From Chrysomallon squamiferum (lineage: Eukaryota > Mollusca > Gastropoda > Neomphalida > Peltospiridae): 64,000 nt of DNA. Under the pieces are notes generated by a model. That model saw only the letters and a list, made by a program, of their open reading frames with translations, was not told where the DNA came from and did no database searches. Position 1 is the stretch's first letter, and each line of letters opens with the position of its first letter. Both the position numbers and the translations under genes were made by a program. Positions 55,601 to 61,600 of this stretch are shown piece after piece. The stretch is from NCBI GenBank assembly GCA_012295275.1, contig CM022665.1, positions 22,703,502 through 22,767,501 on the forward strand. The letters run 5' to 3'.

Positions 55601-58600
55601 TATGCACACAACACACAAACACCCAACATATATAAACTGTTAATAAACAAATGTCTTAAAATAATAATTTTAAAGAATTTATATGCATACCTTTTTCTTT
55701 TCCAAAAACCCCAAAGCTGTTGACATGTTACTGAGATGGTGTGGTCGTTGGAGCTTTGAACCTTTTTCCATGGGCTGAAAATAAATAAGAATTAAGAAAT
55801 TGTGATTATAATAAAAACACCTATAATTACAGTAATATATATTCTGTAAAAAAAAATATTTATTATTATTGTAGAATATTACTCATTGTATAGTTGATAT
55901 TATAGTGTTACAGAAATATTTTGCAACAAATAAATGCTGCCATTTGTAAATTATAATTAAGATCAAATAATTCTCGATATGCTGTTCTGAATAAATAAGA
56001 AATATGCTTATTATGCAGCCCACTAAACTGAACTGAATTTGCTCATATAAGCAAAAAATATTTGATTGATTGGTGAAATATTTCATATGATTATTTTCTG
56101 CAGTTTAGAACAGGTATTAATCAGTTATTTGTCCGCTTTCCTTTAACTATTTATAAAAACCTACTGTCTATTTGTGAAGCCTATTATGTTGTGATATAAA
56201 TTTTATTAATCCCTTTAAGTAGTATAAGCTAATGGACTTAGCCAGGTATATTAATGAATAATAATAATAAAACATGCAAATGTTTAGACATGTTTTTCAT
56301 TTTGTGTGTTTGTGTATATCACAACTGATTCATATAAATGGTTCATCAAATTTTTGAAATTTTAAGTTGGTCTACACTGAAATATAAACAACATTTAATA
56401 TCAAAACTATCAGAATCTATGAGACATGGACCCACTTTACCTTAACAACTATCGAAGTAACTTTGTGAAATACAATCACATTACAAATACAGATGATTTT
56501 ATCACTTCAATTAATGTATTCAATTTACTTAATATCAGAGTACCTGCTTTTTTTTCAAACTGTCATGTTTAAATTAATAGAGGTGTAAATAGAGGTGTTA
56601 AAAAAAATCAAAATGAATATCAAACACACTTTCTGAGCATGACCTTTTTTTTTTTAAAATAAATAAAATAAAAAAAGTTGTGTAAAACATCTTATAAACT
56701 GGGCAGTTAAACTTTGTTCTCAACACGTACATATTTGCACAATAACAGATCAATGAAACATTAGTGCTAAGATTATTGAAAAAGTATTATTACAATCAGT
56801 TTCATCTGTTGTTATTTAATAATAAAATTGTTATTTCATTAAAAAGATGGGAGCAGAATTAAATATAGGAACATATAATTTTATTCAGGAAACAGTAAGT
56901 TCTCTAACATGGCATATTATGATGATAACACACACACACACACTCACAGAAAATAATAAAAAAGATATATAACTAAAATATTAACATGATTTTATTGGGA
57001 GCTTGTGTTCAGTGTACTCATTTCAAAAGTATATGGTAATTATTATATGATATATTACATGGATTACAGGATTATAAGGTAAAACCAATATCAATGAATC
57101 AATAAGGTTAAGTCAGGTGTTGTGTCCAAAGGTCATGTTCTTGCATGTTATTAAATCTGAACAACAACTAAGTAACTACCCTGACTCTGAAGTAGCCACT
57201 CTTTGCACAATAACAGATCAATGAATCAATTAATTGCATTCTGATTAATCTTTGATACTTTATCAATATAAATCTTATTAGTATCAATATTTACTATGAA
57301 TGTAACAGGTATGCTGAAGCAGAATACATCTGTCACTAAACTCATTAGAATATACCTGTGCCTACATACAGATGTATGGTTATGTAGATATACAGACAAA
57401 CTGCATACATATATGTGTGTGTGTATTTGTGTGTGTGTGCATGTGTGTGTGTTTGTGTATACATGGATGTAGACCTCTATACATTCCTCCTGAAAGTAAT
57501 ACGTAATTCTACATCAGAAATTAACTTTTAGTTTTTGAAGTAAATTGGAAATAAATGTGTTAAAAACAACAAATGAAAACCATTTTGTGATAAACTGTTT
57601 TTATCTTTCATAATCATGAACAGAACAGAATAAAAAACAAACAACTGAAACATAAATGACAAGGTCAATCCATCTTAAGGGTCTTATTTTATATTAAAAT
57701 ATGTGAAATTAATTGTTTGATAATCTTTTTTATTTTTATTTTTATTGTGTTAGTTTTTTATATATTTGTTTTGTTATTTCTTTACATTTAATTCAGTAGT
57801 TTGTGTATTTTCTCAAATCTATATTTATCCCAACTGTTTTATTAATACTTATAATGGAAATAAAACTAGACTTTTGTCATTTATTTATTTATAAATACAA
57901 ATTTTTAAATACTCTGTTTATAAGAAGGTTTTACTAGTTCCATTTAAATTAAAATGAATGACTCAGTCTCCAAGGTGACTGTGTCAAAAGTACACAAGTG
58001 TTCATGCAGATAAAACAAATATACATATCGAACTACCAAAATGTATTGAATATTTTGACATGTGGCTTAACCTGATAATTCATGGAAGGCCAAATTGCTT
58101 AGTGACACTATCAGATCCTACATACAGCTGTGGTCCACCTTATCTGAGTATTTATGTCCAAGTCATTAATACTCAGTTACCTATAGTGAGCTTGGCTTTA
58201 CCATTTTTTAATCTATTCAGATTTAAATCTATGTTTGCATACACACGTTTAATGTTTTGTTTGAAGATATGCTGAAGTTAAAGGAAAATACCACATGGTG
58301 ATAAAAAAAATAAAAAAACTCCCTAACAGTCCTTCCTAACAGGCTTCACATTATATATACATTTTTGACAATCACCATTGTTTTGGATACCTGCCAAATC
58401 TATGCACGTAATGACAATAAAATTTCAAAGTGTTCAATTCAAAGTGTTGCATTGTAACTGTTTTAACTATGTTAAATGTCAGAGACAATTCCTGAAATAT
58501 TTCAGAAATCTGTGTTATTTACTAAAATAAATAATGTTAATTCTAGATATTACTTGTACACGTCAGAAAAGAAATCATGTCCAGGCTTGTTGTTAAATAG

Positions 58601-61600
58601 GAGGGACATTTTTGCTTAATCATGAAATATCACAGGATTGATTCTTTACACTGCTCAGAAACAATTAACTCACTAAAAATTTTAATATGCTTTTTTCTTT
58701 TTATCTTTTTATCTTTTTAAAGTTTAGTTACCTTTTAGCTGTATTTGTTTACTTTTTTGTTTATATATACATACAAATTGCATCAAATTAAAAAAAATAC
58801 ACATAAACATCCATAAAAAATACCAAGCTCACACTATTTTGTACATATGATTAGAAAGATATGGAAAATTAAGAAGTAATATTAATTGCTTTCTCTAGTA
58901 ATTACAGATTGCAAACCAATAATCCCAACATACACCTGACTGGAGCCAATACTCTGTAACAATATTTTAACAGCAGGACAATATGACAAACTCCATTGTA
59001 TGGAATCAATCAATGACTTTCTACACAGTGCAAGCTTTGCTGCAGTTAATAAAAAAAAGTTGACATAACTTTTCAATTCATTACACAGATACATGTTCCA
59101 TGTCATTTTATTAAGACCACTCTAGGATAAAAATCTGCAGTACAACTTTTTATGTATTTATTTATTACTCTATTATTTATGTATTTATTTTCTTCTTTTC
59201 ATTCATTTTTCTTCTTTTCAAAATGGTTTACCCTGAATAATCTTGGAAAGTAAGATACAAAAGTAGTCTTACGAGATTCTTTTCCTGTATTTGAAATAGA
59301 TAATTGCAAATTTATTTTGTTTTTCTATCTGTTTACAATATATCAAATAGTATCATGAATTAAATTTTATGCACATATCTTTATAAAACTTTACTCAAAT
59401 AACTTTACTCAAAAAAACAAAGAGGTAAAAAATTATTTAATTTGTTACTTCTTATAATACTCCGAGATGGAACAAATACTCCATCATGGAACAGATATGT
59501 TAACACATCATGGAATATTTGTTCACATTGTTTTTATGGGTAATGCTATTCAGTATTCCTTTAGTTGAGAGCTGTCTGGGGTTTCTCATGATTGAACATA
59601 CATATATAAATGAGCAGTATGCTTTATGATGCAGTAATTCAATCAGATTTTACATGAAGCTTTGAACTATAGTATTATTGAGATACAATCATTTAATATA
59701 ACTTCAAAATCATAATTGTAAACAGTAACTTGGAACATCCTAATTCCAAATGGGGCACCCATACAATAAAAGAAAGTGTTTCATGGTCAAAAAAACCCTA
59801 AATTTATTATAAATGTTTAAATAATAAAAAAAAATCCCTATATATTTTGCAGACAATTAATTTGTTAAATGTTAAAAAATTAATTAACACAAATTATTAA
59901 TTTTATTTTTATCAGTATTATTTTCTGTTAAGTAGTAAGCAAATTGCAAAACCCCATGCTAAAACTGGGCTATAATATATAACACCACATTACCATAAAC
60001 ATGGTGCCCCATTTAGAACAAGATTTATTCTATGGAACATAAATACCTAATGCTGCTGATAAAAAGTAAAATGCTATGTCAGTATAAAGTTTTTTTTTTT
60101 TTTTAATAATAAAATCCATATTTTAATGAAGTATATAATGTACAATGCTTTTCATATTAATTTAATCTTGTTTTGCACAATTATACTGTCATTGATATAT
60201 GAGGATTTAAATAATTAAAAAAATGCTGTCACAATGCTAGTTGTAATGTTACCCTGTATCAGGCTGTTATTATATTAACTTTGATGTCTATTTTAAAATT
60301 TTATATATATATATATATAATTGTTGCTAAACTCTCAAAGAAATGGTTTATGTGCTTTCAATCAATTCTATATTGCACTTTAAAGTGCAGATTACAAATA
60401 TAGTGACATACTTAAACAAAATATATTTTTATATCTCTCCATTTAGTTATTTAATCTCATTCTATAGTAAATCAATTATTTTTATCACTATTATTAAAAT
60501 CCTCAAATATTACTCAGGGATTTAAGAATGAAATATTTCAAAGTGATTTACCAATTTTTCGCCTGAAAGGACTTCAAGCAGGGACAAAAGGACAACTCCA
60601 TCTTTGATTTCTTCAAAAAGATTCTCAACTTTTATTGGTGGCCTCCTCTGTGGTAAAAAAGTTAAAAAAATAAAAAATAAAATAAAATTCATATAATGTA
60701 CATTAAGATAAGTCAGTATCAGTATAATGGCTTTCTCTGCAGTTAAAAACAACAAAGTAATAAAAAAAAAATAAAAAAAAAATAAAAAGTGCATACATAC
60801 AGCACACATTAATATACTTAAAAAAAGATATTCAACATAAATTTTTTTGTTTAATTGTTTCCATGTAAATTCTTTTTTGATGCCAAATATTAAAAATGTA
60901 TTTACATAATTAATTCTTAAAACATTTAAAGTTAATTAAAAAATAATTCAACTGACCAGGATTTATTAGCAAGTAAATGAATCCTGACAGCTATTAATAA
61001 AAACCTTCATATCAAACAAGGTACGCTGATATCAGAATTACACAAGATTCCATCCTATAGTACATTTATAAATAATATGAAACATTAACTAAAATCTGAA
61101 ATTATGTTTATTTAAATATTTGCTATATTACAAAATGAACATTCACAGAAGCATATTTAACCATTAAAATAAATATTTTATCTTGACACTATACAAAAGA
61201 AATTAGTATTTTTAAACATTGAATTAATATTTTAAGAGATTACATATATAATACCTGATAACAACTAATATTTAATTACATTCAGCTACTGTTAAACAAA
61301 TATTTAATCATTATTTTGTCAAGAAGCTAGTAATAAAAAGGAAATGAAAAAGAAGATGCTAAGCAGTGTCATAATCAAACAGAAAAATGTCATGAGTCAT
61401 ACAGAAATAAATAATTAATTAACTGTTTACAACATATTGATTAAATCTGCCACTGGGATATTAAATGGTTTTACCCAAAGACTCTTTGTTGTATGAGGCA
61501 GAAAAAGGACATTTTTATTTAAGTGTAGATTCAACACATTTTTAATCACACCTGTCTAAGATATAACATAATTATGACAAGATTAAATGATAATCTATTC

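Larger units (their letters stand above)
55775..60551 (-). other. SYNE1: Intron 3 (4.8 kb, the largest in the window)
   Basis: A/T-rich. It holds CA and GT microsatellites (56930-56944, 57414-57458), a 24-bp exact direct repeat (56734-56757 and 57202-57225), a 16-bp inverted-repeat pair (59744-59759 and 60003-60018), and a less A/T-rich island near 58880-59110. No additional exon was recognised. Large first introns commonly hold enhancers or alternative promoters, but nothing here proves that. Confidence 0.6.
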
